From: Pseudomonadota bacterium
GTDB taxonomy: Bacteria; Pseudomonadota; Alphaproteobacteria; Rhodobacterales; Rhodobacteraceae
DNA length: 64,000 nt
NCBI GenBank assembly: GCA_020161655.1
Contig: JAIUPC010000008.1
Location: 1 to 64,000, forward strand
Direction of reading: 5' to 3'
A program made the position numbers and the translations under genes. Below are positions 17,762 through 27,500 of this stretch, piece by piece. Positions within the stretch are counted from its first letter, which is position 1, and each line of letters begins with the position of its first letter. The notes below the pieces were generated by a model. The model worked only from the letters and a program-made list of their open reading frames with translations, made no database searches and was not told the origin of the DNA.

Positions 17762-19354
17762 ATGTTGACGTCTTTCTTTCTGGCCGCGGTGATCATTCTT
17801 TCGTCGCTGGGCGCCGCACTCATCGCGCTTTTCGTGTTGCCGAAGATCGGCCTTCCCGGCCCCCGCCGGGCCTCGCTCGGTGATGTCGCACCGGGCCCCG
17901 TCGAACAGGCAGCGTTCCTTTTCGAGGACGGCACATTGGTCGATGCGACCCGGTCCGCGCGCGCCCTACTTGCCGCCCTTCCGGGCGAAGGCTCCGACTG
18001 GAAGCGGCTCTCGGACCATTTGTCGCGGTCCATTGCAGGCTTTGCCCCGGCCCTTGCCGACCTGCCGCAGCGGGGCGAGATCAGGCTTGCGGGCGAGGAA
18101 GGCACCAGCATCGCGGTACGCGCAGAATGTCTTGGTGATCTGACGCGCCTCACCGTCGAGGACACGGCGCGCGAAGGCATGGGTGTTCTCGTCGACGGCC
18201 TCAGTCTCAGGGCGCAGGAAGACGAACTGGTCGGGCTGCGGGAATGCCTGTCGCAGGCGCCGATGCTGATCTGGCGCACCGATGCCTCGGGAACCATCGT
18301 CTGGGCCAATGGCGCCTATCTCTTCAAGGTGATGGAGCGGGACCACCTGCGCGAGGATGACCTGACCTGGCCGATCCCGGCGCTCTTTCCGCCGAGCGCC
18401 CCGCACGAGGACGCGACGCGCCGGCTTTCGGTCGCCGCCCGGCCGCACATGGCCGAATGCTGGTACGATTGCCACAGCTACGCTTCCGGCGGCGGAACGC
18501 TCTATTACGCGATCTCGGCGAATGCCGCGGTGCGGGCGGAACGGACCCAGCGCGAATTCGTGCAGACACTGACGAAGACCTTCGCCCATGTCCCGATCGG
18601 CCTTGCAATCTTCGACCGCAACCGCCAGCTGCAACTCTTCAACCCTGCCCTTCTCGACCTGACCAATCTTGGCGTCGAGTTCCTCTCGGCCCGCCCGAGC
18701 CTGCCATCATTCCTCGACCGTCTGCGCGAGGCGCGGGTGATCCCGGAACCGAAGGACTACAGCCTCTGGCGCCAGCAGATGGCCGAACTTGAACGCGCCG
18801 CGGCGCAGGGCCAGTACGAGGATACCTGGCTTCTGCCCTCCGGCCTCACCTACCGCGTCACCGGCCATCCCCATGCCGACGGCTCGCTGGCTTTCCTTTT
18901 CGAGGACATCAGCGCCGAAACCGCGATGACCCGCAGCTTCCGCACCGAAATCCAGCTTAGTCAGGCGGTGATCGACGCGGTGGAAGAGGCCATCGTGGTC
19001 TTTTCGCCCGCCGGTGAGCTTATCATGTCGAACGCTGCCTATGCCGCGCTTTGGCGTGTCGATCCCGCCGCCACCCTCGGCTCCGTCCGCATTCCCGACG
19101 CGGTGCGGCACTGGCAGACTTTGGCCCTGCCGAACCCGCTCTGGGGCGAGATCCGCGATTTCGTCGGCGACATCCACGAACGGGCAGATTGGACCGCCGA
19201 TTGCACCATGGCGGACGGGCGGCGGCTGGAATGCCGGGTGGTGCCGTTGCAGGGGGGCGCGACGCTCATTGGGTTCTCGTCGGCGCTTGCCGGCCGCCCG
19301 CCGCTGCCGCCGACCGGGCAAGGCACGGCCGACAGGAAATCCGCCGCCGCCTGA
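17762..19354 (+). CDS. divL: PAS-domain membrane protein, DivL-like, without kinase domain
   Basis: The 530-residue protein has one N-terminal membrane segment (about 2-24), then several PAS domains ('MLIWRTDASGTIVWANGAYL' near 180-200; 'VPIGLAIFDRNRQLQLFNPAL' near 285; 'AIVVFSPAGELIMSNAAYAAL' near 425) and a disordered end. There is no H-box and no ATP-binding region, so it cannot be a working histidine kinase by itself. In R. capsulatus a PAS protein called DivL acts in the CckA-ChpT-CtrA pathway that controls gene transfer agent and motility; this protein and its CtrA box fit that role. The DivL name is inference from architecture and context. Confidence 0.65.
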   Translation: MLTSFFLAAVIILSSLGAALIALFVLPKIGLPGPRRASLGDVAPGPVEQAAFLFEDGTLVDATRSARALLAALPGEGSDWKRLSDHLSRSIAGFAPALADLPQRGEIRLAGEEGTSIAVRAECLGDLTRLTVEDTAREGMGVLVDGLSLRAQEDELVGLRECLSQAPMLIWRTDASGTIVWANGAYLFKVMERDHLREDDLTWPIPALFPPSAPHEDATRRLSVAARPHMAECWYDCHSYASGGGTLYYAISANAAVRAERTQREFVQTLTKTFAHVPIGLAIFDRNRQLQLFNPALLDLTNLGVEFLSARPSLPSFLDRLREARVIPEPKDYSLWRQQMAELERAAAQGQYEDTWLLPSGLTYRVTGHPHADGSLAFLFEDISAETAMTRSFRTEIQLSQAVIDAVEEAIVVFSPAGELIMSNAAYAALWRVDPAATLGSVRIPDAVRHWQTLALPNPLWGEIRDFVGDIHERADWTADCTMADGRRLECRVVPLQGGATLIGFSSALAGRPPLPPTGQGTADRKSAAA

Positions 19355-19402
19355 CCCATGTTCGGCCTTGCGACAGCCGCCGCCCGCGATAAAAGTCGCG
19401 GC

Positions 19403-19924
19403 ATGGCGCCTTCCGCGAACCCTTCCCTTGCCGCGACCCTCCGGCTCGCCTCGCCCGAGGCGACCGAAGCGCTTGCCGAGGCTCTGGCCGATGTGCTGGA
19501 GCCCGGTGATACCATCCTCCTTGAAGGGCCGATCGGGGCGGGCAAGTCGCATTTCTGTCGCGCCGCCATCCGCCACCTCCTGAGCCGGGAGGGGCTGGTC
19601 GAGGATATCCCCTCGCCCACCTTCACCCTGGTCCAGACCTATGCGCTTTCCGGAACCGAGGTCTGGCACGCCGATCTCTACCGCCTCAGCGATCCCGCCC
19701 AGATCATCGAACTGGGGCTTGAGGAGGCTTTCGAGACGGCCATCACCTTTGTCGAATGGCCCGACCGCCTTGGCACAGCTGCCCCGCTCAATGCGATGCA
19801 CGTCACCCTGTCAACCGGGGCTGACGAGGATGTCCGCATCGCCCGCATCCATGCCACCGACCCGCGCTGGAACAAGCTCAGGGCGCTCCTGCCAGCCGAC
19901 ATCGGGGTGATGCCGGATGTCTAG
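19403..19924 (+). CDS. tsaE: tRNA threonylcarbamoyladenosine biosynthesis ATPase TsaE
   Basis: TsaE is the ATPase that drives the TsaBD complex in t6A synthesis. The protein shows Walker A 'LEGPIGAGKSHFCRA', the switch 'SPTFTLVQTY', 'VWHADLYRLSD' and 'FVEWPDRLG', all family marks. ATG 19403 gives 173 residues; ATG 19358 is an alternative, and neither has a clear ribosome site. It overlaps amgK by eight bases. Its partner tsaD is far away at 6640. Confidence 0.9.
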   Translation: MAPSANPSLAATLRLASPEATEALAEALADVLEPGDTILLEGPIGAGKSHFCRAAIRHLLSREGLVEDIPSPTFTLVQTYALSGTEVWHADLYRLSDPAQIIELGLEEAFETAITFVEWPDRLGTAAPLNAMHVTLSTGADEDVRIARIHATDPRWNKLRALLPADIGVMPDV

Positions 19925-20930
19925 CGCCAGCCCCGTGGACGCGCTGATCGCACGCGCAGGCTGGGCCGGCGCCCACGCCGTTCCGGTCGCCGGCGATGCC
20001 TCCGCCCGCCGGTTCACCCGGCTTCTCAAAACCGACGGCAGCAGCGCCATCCTGATGGACGCCTCTGCCGATCCGGGCGGCAGCAGCAGACGCTTCGCCG
20101 ATCTCTCTGCCTGGATCAACGCGCAAGGTCTCTCCGCGCCGCGTATCCTCGCCGCGGACCTGCCGGCGGAACTGCTCATCGTCGAGGATTTCGGCGACCA
20201 GCTTTTCGCCCGCCTTCTGGCGGAAGACCCCGCCCGCGAGGCCGAGCTTTACACCGCGACCGCGGAATTTCTCGTCACTTTTCAGCGTCTCACGCCGCCG
20301 CCCGGCCTCGCACCCTTGGATGGCCCCGCGCTCGCCGATCTGACACGGCTTGTCCTCGACTGGTACCTGCCCGGCATGGATGCCCCCGCGACGCCTGAGG
20401 CGCTGGCCATTCCCGACCTGATCGCCCGAACTTATGACGACCTCGCCGGACCGGCGCCCCTCGTCACCAGCCTGCGTGACTTTCACGCGGAGAACGTGCT
20501 CTGGCTTCCCGAACGTTTTGGCCCGGCCCGGCTTGGGTTGATCGACTTTCAGGACGCCGTCACCGCACATCCGGCCTATGACCTCGTCTCCTTCCTGCAG
20601 GACGCGCGCCGCGACCTCTCACCGGGAATCGAAGCCGTGATCTTCGATCTTTTCTGCCGCGAGGCCGGCCATGATCCCGACCGGTTCCGCGCTATCTATG
20701 CACTCATCGGCGCCCAGCGCGCGCTGCGCATCCTCGGCGTCTTCGCAAGGCTGATCCGGCAGGCGGGCAAGCGCCGCTACGCCGCCTTCTTCCCGCGCGT
20801 CTGGGGCCACCTTGCGGCCAACCTCGCCCATCCGGCACTGGCGCCCCTGTCCCGCGCCATCCACTCTGCCCTCCCCGAACCGACCCCGGCCCGCATCGAC
20901 AGGATGATCGCTTCATGCCCGACGCCCTGA
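19917..20930 (+). CDS. amgK: anomeric MurNAc/GlcNAc kinase AmgK
   Basis: This 337-residue aminoglycoside-phosphotransferase-fold kinase has 'GDASARRFTRL' as nucleotide loop, 'LIVEDFGDQLFARLL', the catalytic loop 'LRDFHAENVLWL' and 'GLIDFQDAVTAHPAYDLVS' with the metal Asp. Followed directly by MurU, it is very probably AmgK, which phosphorylates MurNAc or GlcNAc at C1 in peptidoglycan recycling and bypasses fosfomycin-sensitive MurA. It overlaps tsaE and murU in frame-shifted fashion, so the three are coupled. Confidence 0.85.
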   Translation: MSSASPVDALIARAGWAGAHAVPVAGDASARRFTRLLKTDGSSAILMDASADPGGSSRRFADLSAWINAQGLSAPRILAADLPAELLIVEDFGDQLFARLLAEDPAREAELYTATAEFLVTFQRLTPPPGLAPLDGPALADLTRLVLDWYLPGMDAPATPEALAIPDLIARTYDDLAGPAPLVTSLRDFHAENVLWLPERFGPARLGLIDFQDAVTAHPAYDLVSFLQDARRDLSPGIEAVIFDLFCREAGHDPDRFRAIYALIGAQRALRILGVFARLIRQAGKRRYAAFFPRVWGHLAANLAHPALAPLSRAIHSALPEPTPARIDRMIASCPTP

Positions 20931-21604
20931 TGCTTTTCGCCGCCGGTCTTGGCACGCGGATGGCGCCCCTGACCGACCACCTGCCGAAACCCCTGATCGC
21001 AGTCGGGGGCCTGGCGCTTATCGACCACGCGCTGGCGCAGGTCGATGCAGTCGCAATCAGGCGCATCGTCGTCAACCTGCACTACAAGGCCGGGATGATC
21101 CGCGACCATCTGGATGGGCGACACGGCATGCTTTTCTCGGACGAAACGGCCGAAATCCTCGAAACCGGTGGCGGGTTGAAAGCCGCCCTGCCACTTCTGG
21201 GCAACGAACCGGTCTACACCATGAACACCGATGCCGTCTGGTCCGGCAGCAACCCCCTGACCGAACTGGCGCAGGCCTGGGACCCGGGGCGGATGGAGGC
21301 TTGCCTCCTCCTCGTCCACCGCGACGATGCCGTTGGGCACCAGGGGCCGGGCGATTTCGACATCGCGGACGATGGCCGGATCACCCGGGGCGGGCCTTAC
21401 ATCTATACCGGCGTCCAGATCACCGCGACCGGACGGATCGCCGCGATGCCTGACCGCAAGTTCTCGCTGAACCGGGTCTGGGACCAGATGGCGGCGGAAG
21501 GTCGTCTTTTCGGCACCCGGCATCAGGGCGGCTTCTGCGATGTCGGGCGGCCGGATGCCATTGCGCTCGCCGAGGCGCACATGGCACAGATGGGGCATGT
21601 TTGA
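20915..21604 (+). CDS. murU: MurNAc-1-phosphate uridylyltransferase MurU
   Basis: The 229-residue nucleotidyltransferase has the signature 'LFAAGLGTRMAPLTDHLPKP' and later 'NTDAVWSG' (sugar-nucleotide metal Asp) and 'GFCDVGRPDAIALAE'. It converts MurNAc-1-P and UTP to UDP-MurNAc, the step after AmgK. The start overlaps amgK by 16 bases and the stop overlaps addB by eight. Confidence 0.88.
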   Translation: MPDALMLFAAGLGTRMAPLTDHLPKPLIAVGGLALIDHALAQVDAVAIRRIVVNLHYKAGMIRDHLDGRHGMLFSDETAEILETGGGLKAALPLLGNEPVYTMNTDAVWSGSNPLTELAQAWDPGRMEACLLLVHRDDAVGHQGPGDFDIADDGRITRGGPYIYTGVQITATGRIAAMPDRKFSLNRVWDQMAAEGRLFGTRHQGGFCDVGRPDAIALAEAHMAQMGHV

Positions 21605-24557
21605 TCCAAGCGGCCGCCCGCGCGTCTTTGCCCTTCCGCCCGGCGCGGATTTTCCCACGGAACTGGTGCGGGGCCTGATCGCACGCCTTGGCGGGGCGCC
21701 GCCCGAAGCCATGGCGCGGGTCACGCTTTACCTGAACACCGGGCGGATGATGCGGAGCGTGCGCGCCGCCTTCGACCGGACGGGCGCCCGGCTTTTGCCG
21801 CGCCTCAGGCTTGTGAGCGATCTGGCGCTCGACCCGGTGCCGGGGCTTCCGCTGCCGGTCGCCCCCCTGTCGCGTCGGTTCGACCTGATGCGGCTCGTCT
21901 CGGCGATGCTGAACGACGGGACCGACCTCGCCGAGGGGCGGGCAGCCTTCGACCTTGCCGACAGCCTCGCCACGCTGCTTGAGGAGATGGAAGGCGAAGG
22001 CGTCCCGGCCGAGGCCTTCGAAGCGCCCGATTTCGCCGAGGATCACGCCCGCCACTGGGAAAGGAGCCTCGCCTTCCTGAGGATCGCGACCCGCTACCTG
22101 TCCGACGACAGCCGCCCCGACCCCGAGGGGCGACGGCGCCGGGTCGTCGACTGGCTGGCGGGGCGCTGGCAGGAAGCACCGCCGGTGGGCCCGGTTCTCG
22201 TCGCAGGATCGACCGGTTCGCGCGGCACGACGCAGGCCCTGATGCGCGCCGTGGCGGCGCTGCCGCAGGGCGCGGTGATCCTGCCGGGTTTTGATTTCGG
22301 CCTGCCCGAAGATGTCTGGAACAGTCTCGATTCCGGCATTTTCGCTGCTGAGGACCATCCGCAGTACCGCTACCGCGCCTTGCTGCGCGGGCTGGACCTT
22401 CGCCCTAGCGAAGTGACCCCATGGCGCGCCAACACCACCCCCGATCCGGCGCGGAACGCGGTTCTGTCGCTGGCGCTCAGGCCGGCGCCTGTCACCGACC
22501 GCTGGCTGAGCGACGGCCCCGCCCTTGGGCCGCTTCCACCGGCGATGGCCGGCGTGACGGTGCTTGAGGCCGCAGCGCCGCGCGAAGAGGCGATGGCGAT
22601 CGCGTTGGTCCTGCGCGAAGCGGTTGAAAACGGTCGGCGCGCTGCCCTGATCTCCCCCGACCGTGTGCTGACGCGCCGCGTCACCGCCGCGCTCGACCGC
22701 TGGCGCCTTCTGCCGGACGACAGCGCCGGGCGGCCGCTTCTGCAATCGGCACCCGGGCGTTTCCTGCGCCAGACCGCCGCCCTCGGGCAGGAAGCGCCCG
22801 GCGCCGAGGTTCTGCTTGCCCTCCTGAAGCACCCTTTGACCGCAACCGGCGCCGGCGCGGCCGCGCGGGGGAAGCATCTGCTCCACAGTCGCGATCTGGA
22901 ACTGCGCCTCCGGCGGAACAGTTTGTTCACAGCCGATCACGCTGGCCTTCAGGCTTGGCTTGCGGACAAGCCCAACCCGGCGCGTGAGCCCTGGATCGAG
23001 TGGGTCATGGGCATAGTCGAGTTCCGCAGCACCAGCGGAAAGCTGCCCCTTTCCTCATGGATAGAGACGCATCTGGAACTTGCCGAGCGCATCGCCGCCG
23101 GTCCGGGCGGCGACCCGGCAGCAAGCGAGCTTTGGCGACAGGACGCCGGTGAGGCCGCGCGGAAGGCGATGCGGGATCTTGCCGCGGCGGCGGGCGAAGC
23201 GCCGGAAATGCGGGCCTCGGACTATGCCGGCCTTCTGGATTCCGTGCTTTCCGGCGGCAATGTTCGCCAGGATGAGGCGACCCACCCGCTGATCGCGATC
23301 CGGGGCACGCTTGAGGCGCGGGTGCAGGGCGTTGATCTGGTGATCCTTGCCGGGTTGAACGACGGCGTCTGGCCGGGCACGCCCGCGCCCGACCCCTGGC
23401 TGTCGCGCCAGATGCGGCGGCGCGCCGGGCTTTTATCCCCCGAACGCAAGATCGGGCTTGAGGCGCATGACTTCCAGCAGGCAGCGGGCGCGCCGCAGGT
23501 ATTCCTCAGCCGGGCGCTTCGGGGGGATGACAGCGAAACCGTGCCGTCGCGCTGGATGTCGCGGATCGCGAGCCTTCTGAAGGGGCTGCCCGCCCAAGGC
23601 GGGGTTCAGGCCTGGGACGAGATGCGCGGCAGGGGCGAGCGCTGGCTGCGACTCGCCCGCGCCTCTGAAGAGCCCGAACCGCGCTACCGGACGGCGCCCG
23701 CTCTGCGGCCCTCACCGCGGCCACCCGTCGAGGCGCGGCCAAGGAGCCTGTCCGTCACGGCGATCAGTCGCCTGATCCGCGATCCCTACGCGGTCTATGC
23801 CGAAAAGATACTGCGGCTGAAGCGGCTTGAACCGCTTGCCCGGCGGCCGGATGCGCGGCTTCGGGGCATGGTCCTGCACAAGATCATGGAGGAATTCGTC
23901 AAGCGCGGCGATCCGTCCGAAGATGCCACGGCGGCGCTTGCCCGGCTGCGGGACATCGCCCAGAGCGAGGCCGAACGACTGGTGCCCTGGTCGGCGACGC
24001 GCAATTTCTACCTCGCCCGGCTGGATCGCATCGCCCCGGCCTTCATCGCGGATGAGATGCGCCGCGCCGCGCGTGGCCGGCCCCAACTGATCGAAGACAG
24101 GGGCGAAACCAGCCTTGATAGTCTCGATTTCACTCTGACGGCCCGGCCGGACCGGATCGACCTCCTGCAGGACGGCCGGGTCCAAATCTATGACTACAAG
24201 ACCGGCAAGCCGCCGACCTTCCCGCAACAGACCCATTTCGACAAGCAGCTACGCCTTGAGGCTGCGATGGCGGAACGCGGGGCCTTCGAGATTCTCGGGA
24301 CCGTCACGGTCGAAGGCGCGACCCATATCGGCCTCGGTTCCGACGACGGCGAGTTTTCGGCAAAGCTGACGCCCGAGATCATTGCCGAAAGCTGGGCGGG
24401 TCTTCACAAGCTCATCGCCGCCTACCTTGGGCATGAGACCGGCTACACCGCGCGGCGCGCGGTGTTCGAGACGCGGATCACGGGCGACTACGACCACCTC
24501 GCCCGGCTCGGCGAATGGGAGATGAGCGATGCGCCAGTGCCGGAGGATGTCGGATGA
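21597..24557 (+). CDS. addB: AddB subunit of the AddAB helicase-nuclease
   Basis: The 986-residue protein is the alphaproteobacterial AddB: an inactivated helicase-like N-terminal half and a C-terminal PD-(D/E)xK nuclease with 'YDYKTGKPP' preceded by 'LTARPDRIDLL' and followed by 'KQLRLEAAM'. With AddA it resects double-strand breaks for RecA loading, replacing RecBCD. I found no Cys anywhere in the reading from ATG 21597, so the iron-sulfur staple known from Bacillus AddB is absent. It overlaps murU by eight bases and addA by four. Confidence 0.93.
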   Translation: MFDPSGRPRVFALPPGADFPTELVRGLIARLGGAPPEAMARVTLYLNTGRMMRSVRAAFDRTGARLLPRLRLVSDLALDPVPGLPLPVAPLSRRFDLMRLVSAMLNDGTDLAEGRAAFDLADSLATLLEEMEGEGVPAEAFEAPDFAEDHARHWERSLAFLRIATRYLSDDSRPDPEGRRRRVVDWLAGRWQEAPPVGPVLVAGSTGSRGTTQALMRAVAALPQGAVILPGFDFGLPEDVWNSLDSGIFAAEDHPQYRYRALLRGLDLRPSEVTPWRANTTPDPARNAVLSLALRPAPVTDRWLSDGPALGPLPPAMAGVTVLEAAAPREEAMAIALVLREAVENGRRAALISPDRVLTRRVTAALDRWRLLPDDSAGRPLLQSAPGRFLRQTAALGQEAPGAEVLLALLKHPLTATGAGAAARGKHLLHSRDLELRLRRNSLFTADHAGLQAWLADKPNPAREPWIEWVMGIVEFRSTSGKLPLSSWIETHLELAERIAAGPGGDPAASELWRQDAGEAARKAMRDLAAAAGEAPEMRASDYAGLLDSVLSGGNVRQDEATHPLIAIRGTLEARVQGVDLVILAGLNDGVWPGTPAPDPWLSRQMRRRAGLLSPERKIGLEAHDFQQAAGAPQVFLSRALRGDDSETVPSRWMSRIASLLKGLPAQGGVQAWDEMRGRGERWLRLARASEEPEPRYRTAPALRPSPRPPVEARPRSLSVTAISRLIRDPYAVYAEKILRLKRLEPLARRPDARLRGMVLHKIMEEFVKRGDPSEDATAALARLRDIAQSEAERLVPWSATRNFYLARLDRIAPAFIADEMRRAARGRPQLIEDRGETSLDSLDFTLTARPDRIDLLQDGRVQIYDYKTGKPPTFPQQTHFDKQLRLEAAMAERGAFEILGTVTVEGATHIGLGSDDGEFSAKLTPEIIAESWAGLHKLIAAYLGHETGYTARRAVFETRITGDYDHLARLGEWEMSDAPVPEDVG

Positions 24558-27500
24558 GCCTTGACCTCGCCAGCCAGCGGCAGGTGGAAGCCGCCGATCC
24601 GGCCGGTTCCGTCTGGCTGTCCGCCAATGCCGGATCGGGCAAGACGCGGGTGCTGATCGACCGGGTGGCGCGGCTTCTTCTCGACGGGACCGAACCGCAG
24701 CGCATCCTCTGCCTGACCTATACCAAGGCGGCGGCGACCGAGATGCAGAACCGCCTTTTCGCGCGGCTCGGCGATTGGGCGATGCTGCCCGATGACCGGC
24801 TGCGACAGGCTTTGGCCGAGCTTGGCGTCGGTGCCGACAGCGGATGGGACACGTTGCGCCAAGCGCGGCGGCTTTTCGCGCAGGCCATCGACACGCCGGG
24901 CGGGCTGAAGATCCAGACGATCCATTCCTTCTGCGCCGGCCTGCTCCGCCGCTTTCCGCTTGAGGCGCAGGTGTCGCCGGATTTTGTCGAACTGGATGAT
25001 CGGTCGCGGAAGGATCTGCTTGACGCGATCCTGAACGAGATCGCCGAAGGCCCCGCCGCGACTGTCCTCACCGAGGCCGCGCGACTGTCTTCCGGCACGG
25101 ATCTCGCTGAGATCGTCGATGAAATCTGCCAGAACAGTGACGCTTTCGCGCAAAACCTGACCCTTGCGGACTGCCTCAAGCTTTTCGGTCTTCCCGAGAA
25201 TTTCAATGAACGCGATGTTATCGCCAGCGTGTTCATTGGCGGCGAGGCCGAGCTTTTCGCAACGATGGCCCCCATTCTGCAAGGCGGCGGAGCCACCGAC
25301 GCGAAGCTTGCCGAGACATTGGCGGCGGTCGACGCCTCGCGGCCCTCAATGCGTGACGTCCTCGCCCTTGAGGGCCGGCTTCTGACCGGCGCAAAGGCCA
25401 CTTCCGGCGCCTTCGCGGCCAAGATCGGCAGCCTGCCGAACAAGCCCATGCGGGAAGGCCCCTGCGCGCGCCACATGCCGGCGTTCGAAGCGCTGATGCG
25501 CCGGGTCGAGGCCGCGCGTCCCTTGCGCATCGCACTGGCGGCGGGGCGGCGGGGCGCCACGCTGCATGCGTTGGCGGCTGCGTTCCTGCCGCGTTTCCGG
25601 GCGGAAAAGGCCCGCCACGGCTGGCTCGATTTCGACGACCTGATCCGGCGCAGCGCCGCGCTCCTTTCCGACCGGGATGTCGCCGCCTGGGTGCTCTACC
25701 GGCTTGACGGCGGCATCGACCATATCCTCGTCGACGAGGCGCAGGACACCAGCCCGGCGCAGTGGCAAGTGATCGAGAGCCTGGCCGAGGAGTTTACCGC
25801 CGGTCAGGGTGTCAGGGAGGTGGCGCGGACGATCTTCGTCGTCGGCGACAAGAAGCAGTCTATCTATTCCTTCCAGGGCGCCGATCTTGAGGCCTTCGAC
25901 CGGATGCGCGCGCATTTCGCTCAGAAGTACCGCGCAGCGAACATGGCCTTCCTGCCGCTTGAACTGGAACACTCCTTCCGATCCTCCGAAGCGATCCTGC
26001 GGGTGGTCGACCTCACCTTCGATGAGCGTGTCCAGCGCGGCGTCGGCGGCGCGATGCGGCACATCGCCTTTCACGGCCACATGCCCGGCCGCGTCGACCT
26101 TTGGCCGCTGGTCCCGAAGACGGTGAAGCCCGAGCATGAGGACTGGACCGACCCGAAGGATCTTTTGAGCGAGGACCACCACATCGTGCTTCTCGCCCGC
26201 CGCATCGCCGGTGAGATCAGGCGGATGATCGACGGCGGGACCCGGATCGACACCAAGGACGGCCCGCGCCCGGTCCATGAGGGCGATTTCCTGATCCTCG
26301 TCCAGCGCCGGTCGGAGATGTTCCACCAGATCATCCGCGCCTGCAAGGATGCCCGGCTCGAGATTGCCGGGGCGGACCGGCTGAAGCTTGGCGCAGAGCT
26401 TGCGGTGCGCGACCTGACCGCGCTTATGAACTTCGCCGCCCTGCCCGAGGATGACCTGTCGCTCGCCTCTGTCCTGCGCTCCCCGCTTTTCGGACTCAGC
26501 GAGGGCGATCTTTATTCACTCGCCGCGTCTCGGGGAGAGGAAAAGTACCTGTGGAGAGCACTCTTTGCGCGGGCGGCGGAGTTTGCCGGGGCCGTCGAGA
26601 TCCTCCGCGATCTCAGGAAGAACGCCGACTTTCTCAGGCCCTATGAGATGATCGAGCGGATGCTGACCCGGCATCAGGGGCGGCAAAAGCTGATCGGGCG
26701 GCTCGGCCCGGAAGCCGAAGACGGGATCGACGTGCTTTTGGCGCAGGCGATTGCCTACGAGCAGTCGAACGTGCCAAGCCTGACCGGATTCCTCGCCTGG
26801 ATGGCGCCGAGTGACGTCGATGTGAAGCGGCGGCCCGATTCCGCGCGCCGCGCCATTCGCGTCATGACGGTACACGGCGCCAAGGGTCTGGAAGCGCCAA
26901 TCGTCGTCCTTCCCGACACGCTTTTCCAGAAGAAGGACACCGACGCGCAGGTTCTGACGACCGGGGAGGGCGCGCTCTGGAAGACACCGGCGGATGAAAG
27001 CCCGGACCTGATTGGCACGTTGCGCGACGATCTCCTCCGCCGGCAGCGCGAGGAACGGATGCGGCTTCTCTATGTCGCCATGACCCGCGCCGAACGCTGG
27101 CTCATCATCTGCGGGGCGGGGGAAGCGCCGAAGGACGGGGAAAGCTGGTATCAGCTTGCGGAGGCGGGTCTGCGCAGGGCGGGTGCCGCCAAGGTGATCG
27201 CCCCCGGTTTCGACCGTGCCGCCATCCTGCGCTATGAGACGGGCCAGTGGCCCGAACCTGCCGCGCCCGTTGCCCGGGAGCAGGAACTTGCGACTGCGGC
27301 GCTGCCGGATTGGGTGCAGTCGAACCCGCCGCCCCGGCCCGAGGCGGAAAGGCCGCTCTCCCCCTCGCAGCTCGGCGGCGCAAAGGCGCTGGCCGGGGCT
27401 GAGGGTGACGATCCTGAGCGCGCGATGCTGCGCGGAACGGTCCTGCACCGGCTTCTGGAGCTTCTGCCGCACTGGCAGGCCGAGGATCAGGGAGATTTGA

